DNA from: Plutella xylostella
Lineage: Eukaryota; Arthropoda; Insecta; Lepidoptera; Plutellidae
Direction of reading: 5' to 3'
Length of the DNA: 64,000 bases
Assembly: GCF_932276165.1 (NCBI RefSeq)
Contig: NC_063982.1
Location: 2,187,501-2,251,500, forward strand
Position numbers and translations under genes: made by a program. The notes beneath the pieces were generated by a model that saw only the letters and a program-made list of their open reading frames with translations, made no database searches and was not told where the DNA came from. Positions within the stretch are counted from its first letter, which is position 1. The number at the start of each line of letters is the position of its first letter. Shown piece after piece: positions 21,203 through 31,071 of this stretch.

Positions 21203-21260
21203 TTACCCCAACGTTACCCCGGCTTACCCCGAGTACCCCGTCTTACCCCGCTCTCCTCTT
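21203..21260 (+). repeat. Short array of TTACCCC units, period 9-11 bp
   Basis: About five units of the form TTACCCCGNN (GATTACCCCAAC, GTTACCCCGGC, TTACCCCGAG, TACCCCGTC, TTACCCCGCTC). Confidence 0.6.
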
Positions 21261-21424
21261 TGACGTCTGCTAATTAGGTGCTGAGTATTTGAATATTTAC
21301 CCGTTTATTTAAATACTAATTTTGCGAGTCACGAAATCGCTGATTTGAGTTTGTAATACTTACTGTAGAAGAAAGATTTGTATCCTCATAAAAGTGTATC
21401 GGTGACCAACACTAATCCTAATCC

Positions 21425-21625
21425 TAACTAATATTATAAATGCGAAAGTAACTGTGTCTGTCTGTCTGTCTGTTACTCTTTCACGCCAAAACTACTGAAC
21501 GGATTTGAAAGAAATTTGGTATACATACGGTCTAGACCCTGGGAAAGAACATAGGCTACTTTTTATCCCGGAATTCCCACGGGAAAACTTTTTAAGGCGA
21601 AGCGAAGCGCGCGGGAACAGCTAGT
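21425..21625 (+). mobile_element. Helitron-like (GTCT)n element, copy 5
   Basis: AATCCTAACTAATATTATAA start and GCGCGCGGGAACAGCTAG end, between A and T. Three to four GTCT units. Confidence 0.85.
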
Positions 21626-21801
21626 ATAATATAAATATAAATGTGAAACGCAGTCACTATAGTTGAGAAGGTTTAATTTTGTTTTGATTTCTCTCAAATT
21701 GTGGGATTTCCGGACGTAAGCTGTATGTGAAGGGGAGATTGCGAGTGTTTTGCTAATCATTTCTAAACGTGCCACTTGCGAGAAGGGTTACCTTCGCTTT
21801 A

Positions 21802-21932
21802 AGCTGCGTACAGACCGGCCAAACGAACGCCAACGAACGGGTTTCGTTGCTGCAATCTGCCTGTATTATGTATGATAAACATCCATCGTCAGGTGTTCGT
21901 TGGGCGTTCGATGGGCCGGTCTGTACGCAGCT
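21802..21932. mobile_element. MITE with TTA duplication (family P)
   Basis: Arms of about 38 bp begin AGCTGCGTACAGACCGGCCA and end GGCCGGTCTGTACGCAGCT. TTA at 21799-21801 and 21933-21935 is the target duplication. Three-base TTA/TAA sites suggest PIF/Harbinger. 131 bp, non-coding. Confidence 0.75.
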
Positions 21933-21939
21933 TTACAAA

Positions 21940-22060
21940 AAAACCGGCCAAGTCCAAGTTGGACTTGCGCATAATGGGTTCCTAATGCCAGAAAACATTT
22001 AGGTATTTTTTTATTCACTCGTTCTTTACATAAAGGGTCATGACAGACAGACGGACAATT
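21940..22060 (+). repeat. CCGGCC repeat, copy 2
   Basis: AAACCGGCCAAGTCCAAGTT, GGACTTGCGCATAATGGGTT, then GACAGACAGACGGACA further on. It has the same head as 3646 and is widespread in Lepidoptera as I recall. Confidence 0.55.
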
Positions 22061-22523
22061 TTCCTTTTGAGCAATCGTTACGATTAATGATTAATAATAC
22101 AACGAGATAGAATCGTGGTCAGCATGGAATCGCTTCAATATTTCGTTTTATTGTTAGCTAGAGTGACCTGACGTAAATATTACACATAATTTGTCTAAAA
22201 AAATAAGAAAATGTAAGTGTAATTAGGTACTTACATATTTTAGGGATCGACATACAGAAGCCAATATTATTATTCCGTTTACAATTTTTCCTATAAGATA
22301 ATAAATATCAATCGGCTATGTAATTTAGTAGTATTTTTCGTCAATTTCGAGATCAAATGATAGGAAGCAATAATAATAAATATTATTATTATTTTTAAGG
22401 GGTTCAAATGATACTTCAAATGAATGAAATGCCATTAGCTTTATTTTTATTGGACGTTCATTATTGAGGATGCAGTTAGTAGGCACTTAATAGAAATTTA
22501 AGTGGGAGGTATAATTCAGTACG
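22061..22523. other. Unassigned sequence
   Basis: AT-rich, with a short (AAT)n patch at 22366-22395. No gene recognised. An extra TACAGGGTGTT at 22524 lies just before the full MITE. Confidence 0.5.
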
Positions 22524-22539
22524 TACAGGGTGTTTTATA

Positions 22540-22797
22540 CAGGGTGTTGCAAAATTGGTATACTAAGCCGAAACCTACATGTGCAGCATGTTATATCTAA
22601 GCCCGAAACTGAAATCAAAATTTGGAAATTCGCGAAAAAAAAAAACCATAGTAAAAAGTCACGTGACTAACAAAGTTTCTATAGAAAATCAAATTTTTTT
22701 TTCGCGAATTTTGAAATTCTGATTTCAGTTTCGGGCTTAGATATAACATGCTGCACATGTAGGTTTCGGCTTAGTATACCAATTTTGCAACACCCTG
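22540..22797. mobile_element. TA-site MITE, family G, long-arm copy
   Basis: The best copy: arms of about 100 bp, nearly perfect, from CAGGGTGTTGCAAAATTGGT inward past GAAACCTACATGTGCAGCAT and TCTAAGCCCGAAACTGAAAT to the TTCGCGAAAAAAAA block. TA flanks are at 22538-22539 and 22798-22799. A 50-bp centre contains GTCACGTGAC. The transcript would fold into a long hairpin. Confidence 0.9.
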
Positions 22798-22808
22798 TAT
22801 AGGTATTC

Positions 22809-23013
22809 TAACAAATATTATAAATGCGAAAGTAACTGTGTCTGTCTGTCTGTCTGTCTGTTACTCTTTTACGCCAAAACTACTGGACGGATTTGAATGA
22901 AATTTGGTATACATATGTTCTAGACCCTGACAAAGAACATAGGCTACTTTTTATCCCGGAATTCTCTCGGGAAAACTTTTTAAGGCGAAGCGAAGCTAGC
23001 GGGAACAGCTAGT
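22809..23013 (+). mobile_element. Helitron-like (GTCT)n element, copy 6
   Basis: Starts ATTCTAACAAATATTATAAA eleven bases after the previous MITE and ends GGGAACAGCTAG before T. Confidence 0.85.
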
Positions 23014-23197
23014 ATATTTATATTATGTCAATTATTGCAAATTAACTAAATACAGTAAAAAAAAATAACAATCGAATTAAATAACAAAAATCACTATAAA
23101 GTATGAAATAATTTAGTTTTGAGACCAATTCCTCTGTGTCAGTTTAAAAATACCTGAGCATTCTTTTGGGAACTTGGTGCAATACTTTATACTTTTT
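23014..23197. other. Unassigned sequence
   Basis: AT-rich. Nothing recognised. Confidence 0.5.
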
Positions 23198-23443
23198 ACG
23201 GTCGAATGGCGTAGTGGTTAGTGCTGGCCCCGACTGCTATGCCGAAGGTCCCGGGTTCGATTCCCGGCTGGGGCAGATATTTGTACTCGGGTCTTGGGTG
23301 TATATATTTATATTTAATATGTATCTATCTATGTATTTGTGCAGATATATCAGCTGTCCGATACCCATAACACAGGCTCTGCCTAGCTTGGGGTCGGATG
23401 GCCGTGTGTGAGATGTCCCCACATATTTATTTGTATTTATTTA
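23198..23443 (+). mobile_element. SINE-A, TTA-tail subtype
   Basis: Head CGGTCGAATGGCGTAGTGGT, an A box with small changes, an intact B box, the GGGGTCGGATGGCCGTGTGT block and a TTTA-type tail. TTTACG on both sides may be a partial target duplication. Confidence 0.8.
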
Positions 23444-23449
23444 CGTCCC

Positions 23450-23479
23450 TGGAACTTTTTCATCGCCCGCGAGTGTATC
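23450..23479. mobile_element. MITE family S, single terminus
   Basis: CTGGAACTTTTTCATCGCCC then GCGAGTGTAT is the right end of family S (compare 31270-31301). The left end is missing. Confidence 0.5.
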
Positions 23480-24030
23480 TCCTATTGTGACTATGTCTGA
23501 AGAAGGTTTCAGGAAACATAAACCTTCCATTTTCAATAACCACACATCCGCCAACACCTCCATTCCTTGTTCGATCGTTAGCAAAAAAAAACTGTTTTTC
23601 CCACACGTAAAAGCCACGCCTCTATACGTTTATAACGTGTTTTAATTTAATTGTTTATTACTCGGGTTTCCCGTGCTCCTAGCGTGTTTGTGTATCGTAA
23701 ATTAATATGTAATTTTGCAGTCAAGGATATGCATATGAAATAGAACGGGAGCTGAAAGATGTATCTTTATAGTTTCTTTTAGTTCTTGAAGTTGATAAAA
23801 ACACTAACAATGTTATTCATAAAAAAGTTATTGAATGTTTTAGCTATTGAACTGTTTTGACACTATCTGGCATAGAACAATATGTTCTTTAGTAATAAAA
23901 TAATCTACTTTTAGTGCCAATTTCACCATTCTCTGTTAGAGCATAACCAGGGAGTAGTGGTTAACTTTTGACACATTTGTCATGGATTTTATATGGAGAT
24001 GACGTTTAATTTATAAATCAATCCCTGTCG
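23480..24030. other. Unassigned, with a 30-bp match to the LINE-3 start
   Basis: At 23913-23945 AGTGCCAATTTCACCATTCT then CTGTTA matches, in inverse orientation, the 5' end region of LINE-3 at 28355-28385. It may be a fragment of a related element. Nothing else recognised. Confidence 0.5.
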
Positions 24031-24049
24031 GTTCATTCATTCATTCATT

Positions 24050-24287
24050 TATTTATTGAATAAGAAATTACACAAAAAAATACAATATGCCTAATACAAG
24101 CAGCAGAAATCCATTAAGGGTTTAAGAGCTACTTAATAGTAAAATATTTTTATATCACATGCATTATTTAACAAGTAGGTATATTAGTAATTAGCTAGTA
24201 GTTATCACTTATGGTAGGTATTTAGTTATTAAATATTATAAGTTAAGTTAACATAATTCAATGAGATAGTTAAGAATACAGTACAGA
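24050..24287 (-). other. 3' untranslated region of LINE-3
   Basis: AT-rich, between the ORF2 stop and the GAAT tail. No reading frame. Confidence 0.6.
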
Positions 24288-27227
24288 TTACAATAATTTT
24301 TTTATGAAACATCTCTTCAGTTGTTTTTTATAACCACAATTTAAGTATACACTTTGCATATCTGGGGGCAATTCATTAATGGTTTTGGGCAGTAAGTATC
24401 TCCAATGTCTCATCCCAAAGCAATTCCGATATTTAGGCAAGATACATTTTTTTGTTGATGTTAAAATTCGAAGTGCTTTGGGGCGGGATTTATAAACTAT
24501 TTGGGAAATATGATGATTTTCTTCTTTTAAAATTGACAACTTAATTTTTTCTTCTATTGGTAGGACTTTACAAAACTTAAACAGTTGTGTATAGTTATCT
24601 TTAAATTTATTCTTGATGTTTATTGGGACAATGGTTTTTAACATTCTTATCTGTAATTTATATATTTTTTCTATGTAAGTTTTATATGTACGGCCATAGC
24701 TACCTAGTCCGTAGCAAATTATGGAATCTGCAAGTGCAAGATATAACATACGTAGTGTCCTGTAAGGTATCTTATATTTTAGTAGGTATAGTTTACTTAG
24801 GATAGAACGTAATTTATTACAAATATAATTGATGTGTGGTTCCCAGTTAAATTTATGGTCAATAATGAGACCTATATACATATGGTTTTTCACAAATTCA
24901 AGTTTAGGGCAGTTGCACACAGGCTTGTTATTAGAGTGGAGACAGTCGTGGAGGTGGGCAGTGATAGTCGGCTCGTAGTCACTTCCTGTTCTTAGGTGAG
25001 CAGAATGTATATGCATAGCTTTGGTTTTTTGCGCGTTTATAGTGAGGCCTACATCATGTGCCCACCTGCACAGCTGGTCGAAACTACGTTGTAGTGCGCA
25101 CTCGGCCTTACGTAAACATGTATTTGAAACAAGTAAACACGTATCATCTGCAAATTGGTATACCGAACCCTCCTCCAGCACATTACTCATGTCATTTACA
25201 TACAGCAGGTACTCAGTCGGGCCCAGTATGGATCCCTGTGCCGTTCCTTGATGTGTAAAAATATGGTTGCTATATGTATCGGATATCTTCACAGTTGTTT
25301 TTCTATTTTTATGATAATCTTTAAACCAGTCTAGGAGAAGGCCCTGTACACCATTCTGCGATAACTTTTTATATAAGGTATTATATTGTAGGGTATCAAA
25401 CGCCTTACTGAAGTCAATGAACACCGCAAGTACATGTTGTCTATTGTGCAGGTGATCATTGACCTCATTAGTGAATTGACACAGTAGTTGGGAGGTACTC
25501 CGGCCTCTCTGAAACCCAAATTGTGTGTTATTTATAATATGCTGATTACGTAGGTATTTATTGAGCTCGTCGCCGAAGTATCTCTCAACTATCTTATCTA
25601 TACATGACAATATAGTTATGGGTCTATAGTTATTATAGTCAGTATGATTACCTTTCTTAAATATAGGCCGTATAATGCCAATCTTTAATTTGTCCGGGTA
25701 CTGCGATGTAGTAATACAACTATTTATTAAGTGAGTGATGACTGGAGTTATTTCTTTATTTATATACTTTAAATCGGATGCTCTGATCCCATCGTACCCG
25801 GGGCTTTTTTTCTCATTTATATGACTTATTATTTTAGTTACAATTTCTTCACTTGCTTTTTTTAGGCGCATAGTAGTACTAGGTGTTATTTCATAGTTTA
25901 TCGAATTCAAAATAGGCATGTTACAAGAGTTACTGATGTTTGACGCATTGTTTTCGAACTCGTTTGCGAACCTGTTAGCCAAGTCGCATTTATTTTGGTC
26001 AAAATATTTTAATAAGATAGTATCAATCGAGTTGCTTAAGTTCCCGCATAAGTTATTTATTATTGTCCAGACCTTTTTTGAATTTTTAAAGTTACTGCAT
26101 ATTTCATTATAGTAGAAGTTGTTTTTAGTCTTGTTAATATATTTATTAGTTTTATTACGGTATTTGTTGTATAGTATTCTATCATTTATATCATTAGTTT
26201 TCAACCATATTTTAAGGAGCCTGTCTCTGGTCTGAATCATTTTTTTTATTTGTTTATTAGCCCATTTACAGTTTTGTCTTTTGTTTTGTTCATTTATTTT
26301 TACATATGTCGTGCAACTTTGGTAAATTGTGTGGAAATTATTAACTATAGAATTTAATATATCTTCTGGTGTTTGGTAATTCAGTGTAGGGGTCCAATCA
26401 ATTTGCTTTAATTGAAGTATAACTTGTTTATTGTCGATTCGTTTTCTGAATGCTGGGGGGCGGCCAGTGCATGTACTTTGAGAATAAACTATGGTGCATC
26501 TGATGATGTAGTGATCGGCTAGTGCTACAGTTATAACGGCCGGAAGTACCTGGTATGACCCGGTACATCGTGTAAAAATATGATCAATGCAAGATTTAGT
26601 TATCTTACTGCCTTTTTTTTCTACTCGCGTATATTGCGTTATTCCGCATTCCAAGCCCTTTTCACTTAGACAGTTCAAATAGGTACATTTGTAGTTGTTT
26701 TGTTGTTTAAGATCTATATTGATGTCGCCGGTCATGAAAATATTTTCATTATTAAATTTCCCTAGTGTGCGGTTTAATTCGTTGATAAAACTGGTTTTAC
26801 AACCATCGGGTGGACGATAGATTGAGCATAATATTGTTTTGTAGGCGTTATCACACTCAATGGTACCCATTAATGATTCAAAGTTGATAGTTTTTGTTTG
26901 ATATGGAGTGAATTTTAATCTATTGTGAATAAATAATATGATTCCCCCACCTTTCCTATGTTCCCTTAGGTTAGTGAACATGGTATAGTTATCTAATTCG
27001 AAGAATGATTTATATTTATCCTTAATATTAGCCTCTGTTATTGTTATGATATCTATTATACGATTACTAGTCGATACAATGTATTCTAAGTGAGAAAAGT
27101 TTTTTATCATAGATCGTATGTTTATATTTAAAGTTATAAGTGACTGGCAATCAGCTGGAATTGAGACTAGATAATTATTCCAGCTATCGAATGTACCTTC
27201 ATTCATATTACTACAATTATCGTCCAT
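24288..27227 (-). CDS. LINE-3 ORF2: endonuclease and reverse transcriptase, 979 aa, intact
   Basis: A single open frame of normal length for a jockey/CR1-type ORF2. It nicks chromosomal DNA and copies the element RNA at the nick. The endonuclease domain covers roughly residues 30-250: LNINIRSMIKNFSHLE, ITEANIKDKY, SIYRPPDG, MTGDINIDL, SCIDHIF, LADHYIIRC. After a lysine- and asparagine-rich linker, the RT spans about 460-740: INEKKSPGYDGIRASDLK, YRPITILSCIDKIVE, NTQFGFQRGRSTSQLL, FIDFSKAFDTLQYNTL, GTAQGSILGPTEYLLYVNDM, and the active-site YQFADDTCLLV. A cysteine pair CNCPKLEF follows, then YIGLIIDHKFNWEPHI and a C-terminal domain. No stop or frameshift appears, so this copy is young or well preserved. 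The start ATG at 27225-27227 fits the 142-nt spacing after ORF1. Retrotransposition also needs ORF1, which is broken here. Confidence 0.9.
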   Translation of the reverse strand: MDDNCSNMNEGTFDSWNNYLVSIPADCQSLITLNINIRSMIKNFSHLEYIVSTSNRIIDIITITEANIKDKYKSFFELDNYTMFTNLREHRKGGGIILFIHNRLKFTPYQTKTINFESLMGTIECDNAYKTILCSIYRPPDGCKTSFINELNRTLGKFNNENIFMTGDINIDLKQQNNYKCTYLNCLSEKGLECGITQYTRVEKKGSKITKSCIDHIFTRCTGSYQVLPAVITVALADHYIIRCTIVYSQSTCTGRPPAFRKRIDNKQVILQLKQIDWTPTLNYQTPEDILNSIVNNFHTIYQSCTTYVKINEQNKRQNCKWANKQIKKMIQTRDRLLKIWLKTNDINDRILYNKYRNKTNKYINKTKNNFYYNEICSNFKNSKKVWTIINNLCGNLSNSIDTILLKYFDQNKCDLANRFANEFENNASNISNSCNMPILNSINYEITPSTTMRLKKASEEIVTKIISHINEKKSPGYDGIRASDLKYINKEITPVITHLINSCITTSQYPDKLKIGIIRPIFKKGNHTDYNNYRPITILSCIDKIVERYFGDELNKYLRNQHIINNTQFGFQRGRSTSQLLCQFTNEVNDHLHNRQHVLAVFIDFSKAFDTLQYNTLYKKLSQNGVQGLLLDWFKDYHKNRKTTVKISDTYSNHIFTHQGTAQGSILGPTEYLLYVNDMSNVLEEGSVYQFADDTCLLVSNTCLRKAECALQRSFDQLCRWAHDVGLTINAQKTKAMHIHSAHLRTGSDYEPTITAHLHDCLHSNNKPVCNCPKLEFVKNHMYIGLIIDHKFNWEPHINYICNKLRSILSKLYLLKYKIPYRTLRMLYLALADSIICYGLGSYGRTYKTYIEKIYKLQIRMLKTIVPINIKNKFKDNYTQLFKFCKVLPIEEKIKLSILKEENHHISQIVYKSRPKALRILTSTKKCILPKYRNCFGMRHWRYLLPKTINELPPDMQSVYLNCGYKKQLKRCFIKKLL

Positions 27228-27369
27228 TTAGCAATCCAGTAATAATATTAATATGATTATCAGTAAGAAATTAAAGTATGGAGTAAGTATTAGAGGACTA
27301 TTACCTGTAGTAACAGAAGTAGGTTAGACCATAATAGTAATTAAGTATACAATTGAAGAATAGTACCTC

Positions 27370-28440
27370 CTAGCACGCAGGCTTAGGTTTCCCATCATTC
27401 TTGAACTTTTCAATATCACTCACAGATCTCACTGATTGGATTTTATCATTTTCACTTTTTCTTATTAGCACCACACCATTTTTGCACCACACAAATTTAT
27501 ACATGTTGGATTCCCTAAGTTCCGTCTTAGCCTTCCATAGAAGAAAGCTCGTAGCCGGGGTGAGGGCCTCGCGCAGGAAGATCCTGCCTCCCTCGCGGGC
27601 CAGCTCGGCGTTGGTCAGCGTGGCGGCTCTCGACGACTCCATCCATCCGTCGCGGCGACCTTCGCGCAGCGTCACCAGCACGGTCGGCGGGTTCCTCTTC
27701 TTTGCAGCCGGTGCACGGGATATCTTAGTCTGTGCTGCCATTATATCCTCAGCGTTTAGCTTCAACTTCTCGCAGATCTGCTTGGTGACTGCCATCGGGT
27801 CTTCCTTCTCATTTAGTTGGATTCCGCATATTTCAAGGCGGTTGTTAAAGTGAAGCTGTTCGATCGAATTCATCTTTTGTTCTAGTAGATCGTATTTCAT
27901 TTGTATATTTTTATATTTGTTGTTTAGATCGGTTTGGTGGCTCGTCAGGGACTTGATTTTAACTTCGTACTTTTCAATTTGTTCCTCATAGTCATCTATC
28001 TTGTCGGAAAATAGAATTTCAAGCTGCGCTGTATTTCGTCTCTAATCAAATCTCTTATCTCACGCCGCATGTCGACCAGGAATTTTTCGTTGATGCTGTG
28101 TTGCATTTTGGTAGCTGTTGCAGTGGCTTCAGTGTCCGTGTCTTCATCAGCGTCCGGGAGAATGATCGAGATCCTCTTCGGTTTAACGGTTGCAGCGCAC
28201 GCGCGGCATTTCCAATCTACCGCCTCCGTAGAATAAAGAGCGGCTAGCTGATCGTTCGTTATCGAAGCACAGGCGGCATGAATCCATTTGCTACATTTGC
28301 TACACTGAATACCCGGTGACTTCTTCGAGACAACTTTATTACACTTGCTACATTTGGTTAGATAACCGAGAATGGTGAAATTGGCACTTAACCAGTTACG
28401 TCTGCCTAAGAGCCGATTAACGTTGGGGTATGGACTACCA
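27370..28440 (-). pseudogene. LINE-3 ORF1: PHD finger, coiled coil and C-terminal RNA-binding-like domain, frameshifted
   Basis: The 5' half (minus strand, about 28440 to 28030) encodes a PHD-type zinc finger: KCSKCNKVV, then IQCSKCSKWIHAACAS and WKCRACAATVKPKR. The 3' half (about 28028 to 27370) encodes YEEQIEKYEVKIKSLTSH, coiled-coil-like and leading into MKYDLLEQKMNSIEQ, and a C-terminal domain with NRLEICGIQLNEKED, IFLREALTPATSFLLWKA and KFVWCKNGVVLIRK. That last part resembles the FP-like domain often found in insect LINE ORF1 proteins. ORF1 proteins bind the element RNA. The frame slips by one base near 28022-28035, and the first half then meets a stop at 27996-27998. The start may be lost: no ATG precedes the finger in frame. 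The ORF beginning at 27900 is an internal methionine. Confidence 0.8.
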
Positions 28441-28530
28441 TGGATATTTATTTATATAGACACTTTATTGCATACTTAGAAAAAAAATATACACAGATAT
28501 CACACACACTTAAAACAACGACATAGATCC
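28441..28530 (-). mobile_element. Retroposon 3' tail fragment
   Basis: TTTATTTATATAGACACTTT then ATTGCATAC is the reverse of a GTATGCAATAAAGTG tail with an AATAAA signal, of the kind that ends many LINEs in this window. Source family not identified. Confidence 0.4.
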
Positions 28531-28537
28531 GTGGTTC

Positions 28538-28563
28538 GCGCAGCGCTCCGAAGCTTCGGAAAA
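28538..28563 (-). repeat. 26-bp exact inverted copy of the 8028-8053 palindromic core
   Basis: GCGCAGCGCTCCGAAGCTTC then GGAAAA. The flanks do not obviously match the foldback element at 7956-8112. Confidence 0.6.
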
Positions 28564-29529
28564 CCAAACTGCATCGTTAACCAAGACTTTCTGTCGTTTA
28601 TCTTTATCGATAAAAGACCCGTACAGTGAGGACAGCTCCTGAACTACAACGGCAATGTAGAAGCTCGCCCCGACGCTTTCATTCCACAGCTGAAAGCTGA
28701 AAAAGTGAATTCTTTGTATAAATTAAGTTACATTATTGTGCTAGACAGACGGGGAATTTGTATGAAAATATCATGTTGTGAAAATAATATAATGGGTTCT
28801 CGGTTTCGTTTGTATATTGTATGGCCTTTTGTTACGCTGTCTGGGAAACAATATAAATAATATTTATGCCTATATCTTGTTTCATTATTGAAATCTAAAA
28901 CAATTTAGTACAAAATATATGTTGTACCTAATCTAATTCCAAAAACAGAGACCCCCATTCGGTTTATATTAGGTACCTACCCGTTTTGCAACACCTGTAT
29001 GTTTCTAATAAATATAATATTAATTAGAAAAAAAGGTAAATAGGTAATACCCTACCAATCCAAAATATTGAAATACTTAGATATACGAGTAGCGGAAAGG
29101 AAATAAAAGTAAATGTAACGTAATACCTACCTCAAGCTTTTAGATAGCGTATGGGCCAAGTTTTAAGTAATAAACCTTAACCATGGCCAACAACTTATGT
29201 AGACTTCTACATTCTAGGTGCTGTGTTGCGTATTGCGAGGTAGATTCTAAAAAAAAGCAATTAGCATGAAGAGGTCATGAAACGTGGCAGTTCTGGGAAA
29301 ATGCTATCAGGCGGAAGTTTTGATATTTTTAAAATATACCTATTGTATAATTTTACGGTTTCAATAAGTTTCTGATTATATTTTTACGAAAGGACGGTTT
29401 TGATTTTGATGACTATGTATACAATATTAAATTTTGCTAAATAAAATATTGTAAGTAAGGTCGTGTTACTCGACTTGCTTACTAAGTTTATACTTTATTA
29501 AGTTAATATCATATCTGACAATCAGTTCT
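28564..29529. other. Mostly unassigned; MITE G right end at 28958-28997
   Basis: CATTCGGTTTATATTAGGTA then CCTACCCGTTTTGCAACACC and TGTA is a mutated right terminus of family G with a few inserted bases. The remainder shows no gene or recurring repeat. Confidence 0.45.
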
Positions 29530-30815
29530 GCTTCAGACAAAATATTTCTACTGAGGATGCAGTCACAGCCTTAACTTCATCAATAGTCAAATAAGTATAT
29601 AGATAGCAAACATAAGTGCATAGCTATTTTCCTAGATCTCTCCAAGGCCTTCGACACAGTCACCATTCCTTTGCTTGTGAAGAAGCTAGAACAAATTTAA
29701 TAGGCGTTAGAGATCTTGATATATTTAAAAACTACCTAGTAAATCGTACTCAGTCCACTAAAGTAGGAGCTCACGTAAGCGCTGAAGCCACCATCAACTA
29801 CGGAATTCCACAGGGCAGTATCCTAGGGCCGACTCTATTTCAGACTTATATAAATCAGCTGTGTGAAATGGAGCTCGCAAATTTTGAAATCTACACGTAC
29901 GCCGACGATACTCCCCTGATAATACATGGCTCTGACTGATCATTAGTGAAATTATACGCGGAGAGTGCTTTAAGACGAGTGATGCTTTGGCTGTCCTCGA
30001 ATCTCCTCACGCTAAACTTAAAAAAAACTAACTACATTGCTTTCTCCTTAAACAAAAGATACCAACCGGATTCAAATTTTACAATTATTGCTCATCAATT
30101 CACACCCCCGGAAGTAAACTGTGCCTGCAGTACAATACCAAGAGTCTCATCAGAAGGGCTAGTACGGGGCGCATTTAAGACGTGACAAGAGTTTTCATCG
30201 CGCTCACTCACATAGCACAGCCTCAAGAGCGAGCGCGACGGAGAACTTTTGTCACGTCTTAATAGCGCCCCGTGCTACAGGGCCAGCAAGGTATCTAGGC
30301 ATTTACATCGACGAGAGGCTTGACTGGCATGTCCATCTAGAAGCTCTCACTAATAGAGTAAGGAAAATTATGTCAGTCTTCAAATGCCTTCACAGAGCTG
30401 CTGATCCTGAGACCTTAAAAATGGTATACCTGGCCTTGGGGCATTCTACTCTAATTTATTGCATCAATGTTTGGGGAGGGGCAGGTAAGACTGCCTTTCT
30501 GAAACTAGAAAGAGCCCAACGAGCTGTGTTAAAGGTGATGATGTCGAGACCCTTTCGCTACCCCACTAGACAACTTTACCTAGACTGTAATTTTATATTT
30601 ACTAACAGTCCGGCAGCTTTATGTGCTCAAATTAGTCATGCGTAGGCACTCTTCGCTATCGACAGAACTGTTATCTAGGTATTCAAACTCTAGGACAAGT
30701 AAAAATATTATTCCCACAACACATCAGAGAACTTACGAGTATTTTTCTGGTCAAAATTACTTTCATCAAAGCGCTCGTATATATAATAAAATAAACAAGC
30801 AACTCGGTATTTACA
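29530..30815 (+). pseudogene. Decayed LINE reverse transcriptase (LINE-4)
   Basis: Fragments of one RT in order: a FRQNISTEDAVTALTS block, FLDLSKAFDTVTIP (frame shifted), IFKNYLVNRTQSTKVG, YGIPQGSILGPTLF, the active-site YTYADDTPLI, a stop at 29937, then LWLSSNLLTLNLKKTNYIAF, RYLGIYIDERLDWHVHLEAL, LGHSTLIYCINVWGG and, after another frame change, a C-terminal tail ending near IYNKINKQL. Several frameshifts and stops plus a MITE at 30162-30275 make it non-functional. YADD and YLGIYID motifs suggest a jockey-supergroup element; the endonuclease is absent. At its 3' side it is cut by a reversed LINE tail. Confidence 0.8.
30162..30275. mobile_element. TA-site MITE inside LINE-4
   Basis: 114 bp with arms of about 45 bp: GTACGGGGCGCATTTAAGAC at the left, GTCTTAATAGCGCCCCGTGC at the right. 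TA at 30160-30161 and 30276-30277. The centre CACTCACATAGCACAGCCTC is about 25 bp. It interrupts the RT coding sequence just before the YLGIYID block. Confidence 0.8.
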
Positions 30816-30950
30816 ATACAATACAATACACTTTATTTGCACCAAGAACAAAAATTACAAAAAAAAACAAAACATAAATAAAAAGAGGCGGCCTTATTGC
30901 TTATAGCAATCTCTACCAGACAACCTTTGGATGGAAGTGAGTGAGTCTAT
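30816..30950 (-). mobile_element. Retroposon 3' tail, reversed
   Basis: Starts with (TACAA)n and CACTTTATTTGCACCAAGAA, then GGCGGCCTTATTGCTTATAG, the reverse of an AGCAATAAGGCCGCC ... AATAAAGTG tail. Similar forward tails are at 46540, 50390 and 61740. It probably inserted into LINE-4. Confidence 0.6.
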
Positions 30951-31071
30951 GATGATTGTGAGGTAGTTGTGGTGCAAGTATATACATAAAAATATATACT
31001 ACTTAAACAGTACATACACTAAATAAATAAACTACAAATACTCCCACAACAAGCACGAATGTAAAAATATA

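Larger units (their letters stand above)
24032..28440 (-). mobile_element. Two-ORF LINE (LINE-3), nearly full length
   Basis: The 3' end is a (GAAT)n tail (minus strand) at 24032-24049, then about 240 bp of 3' untranslated sequence, ORF2 (24288-27227), a 142-nt gap, and ORF1 (27370 to about 28440). ORF1 is open to the edge without a clear ATG, so the 5' end is probably slightly truncated near 28400-28440. I find no convincing target duplication. Its plan (PHD-finger ORF1; endonuclease plus RT ORF2; FADD active site) fits the jockey/CR1 supergroup. Confidence 0.85.

Noticed and set aside
27401..27853. 150-aa plus-strand ORF
   Set aside because: Antisense shadow of LINE-3 ORF1.
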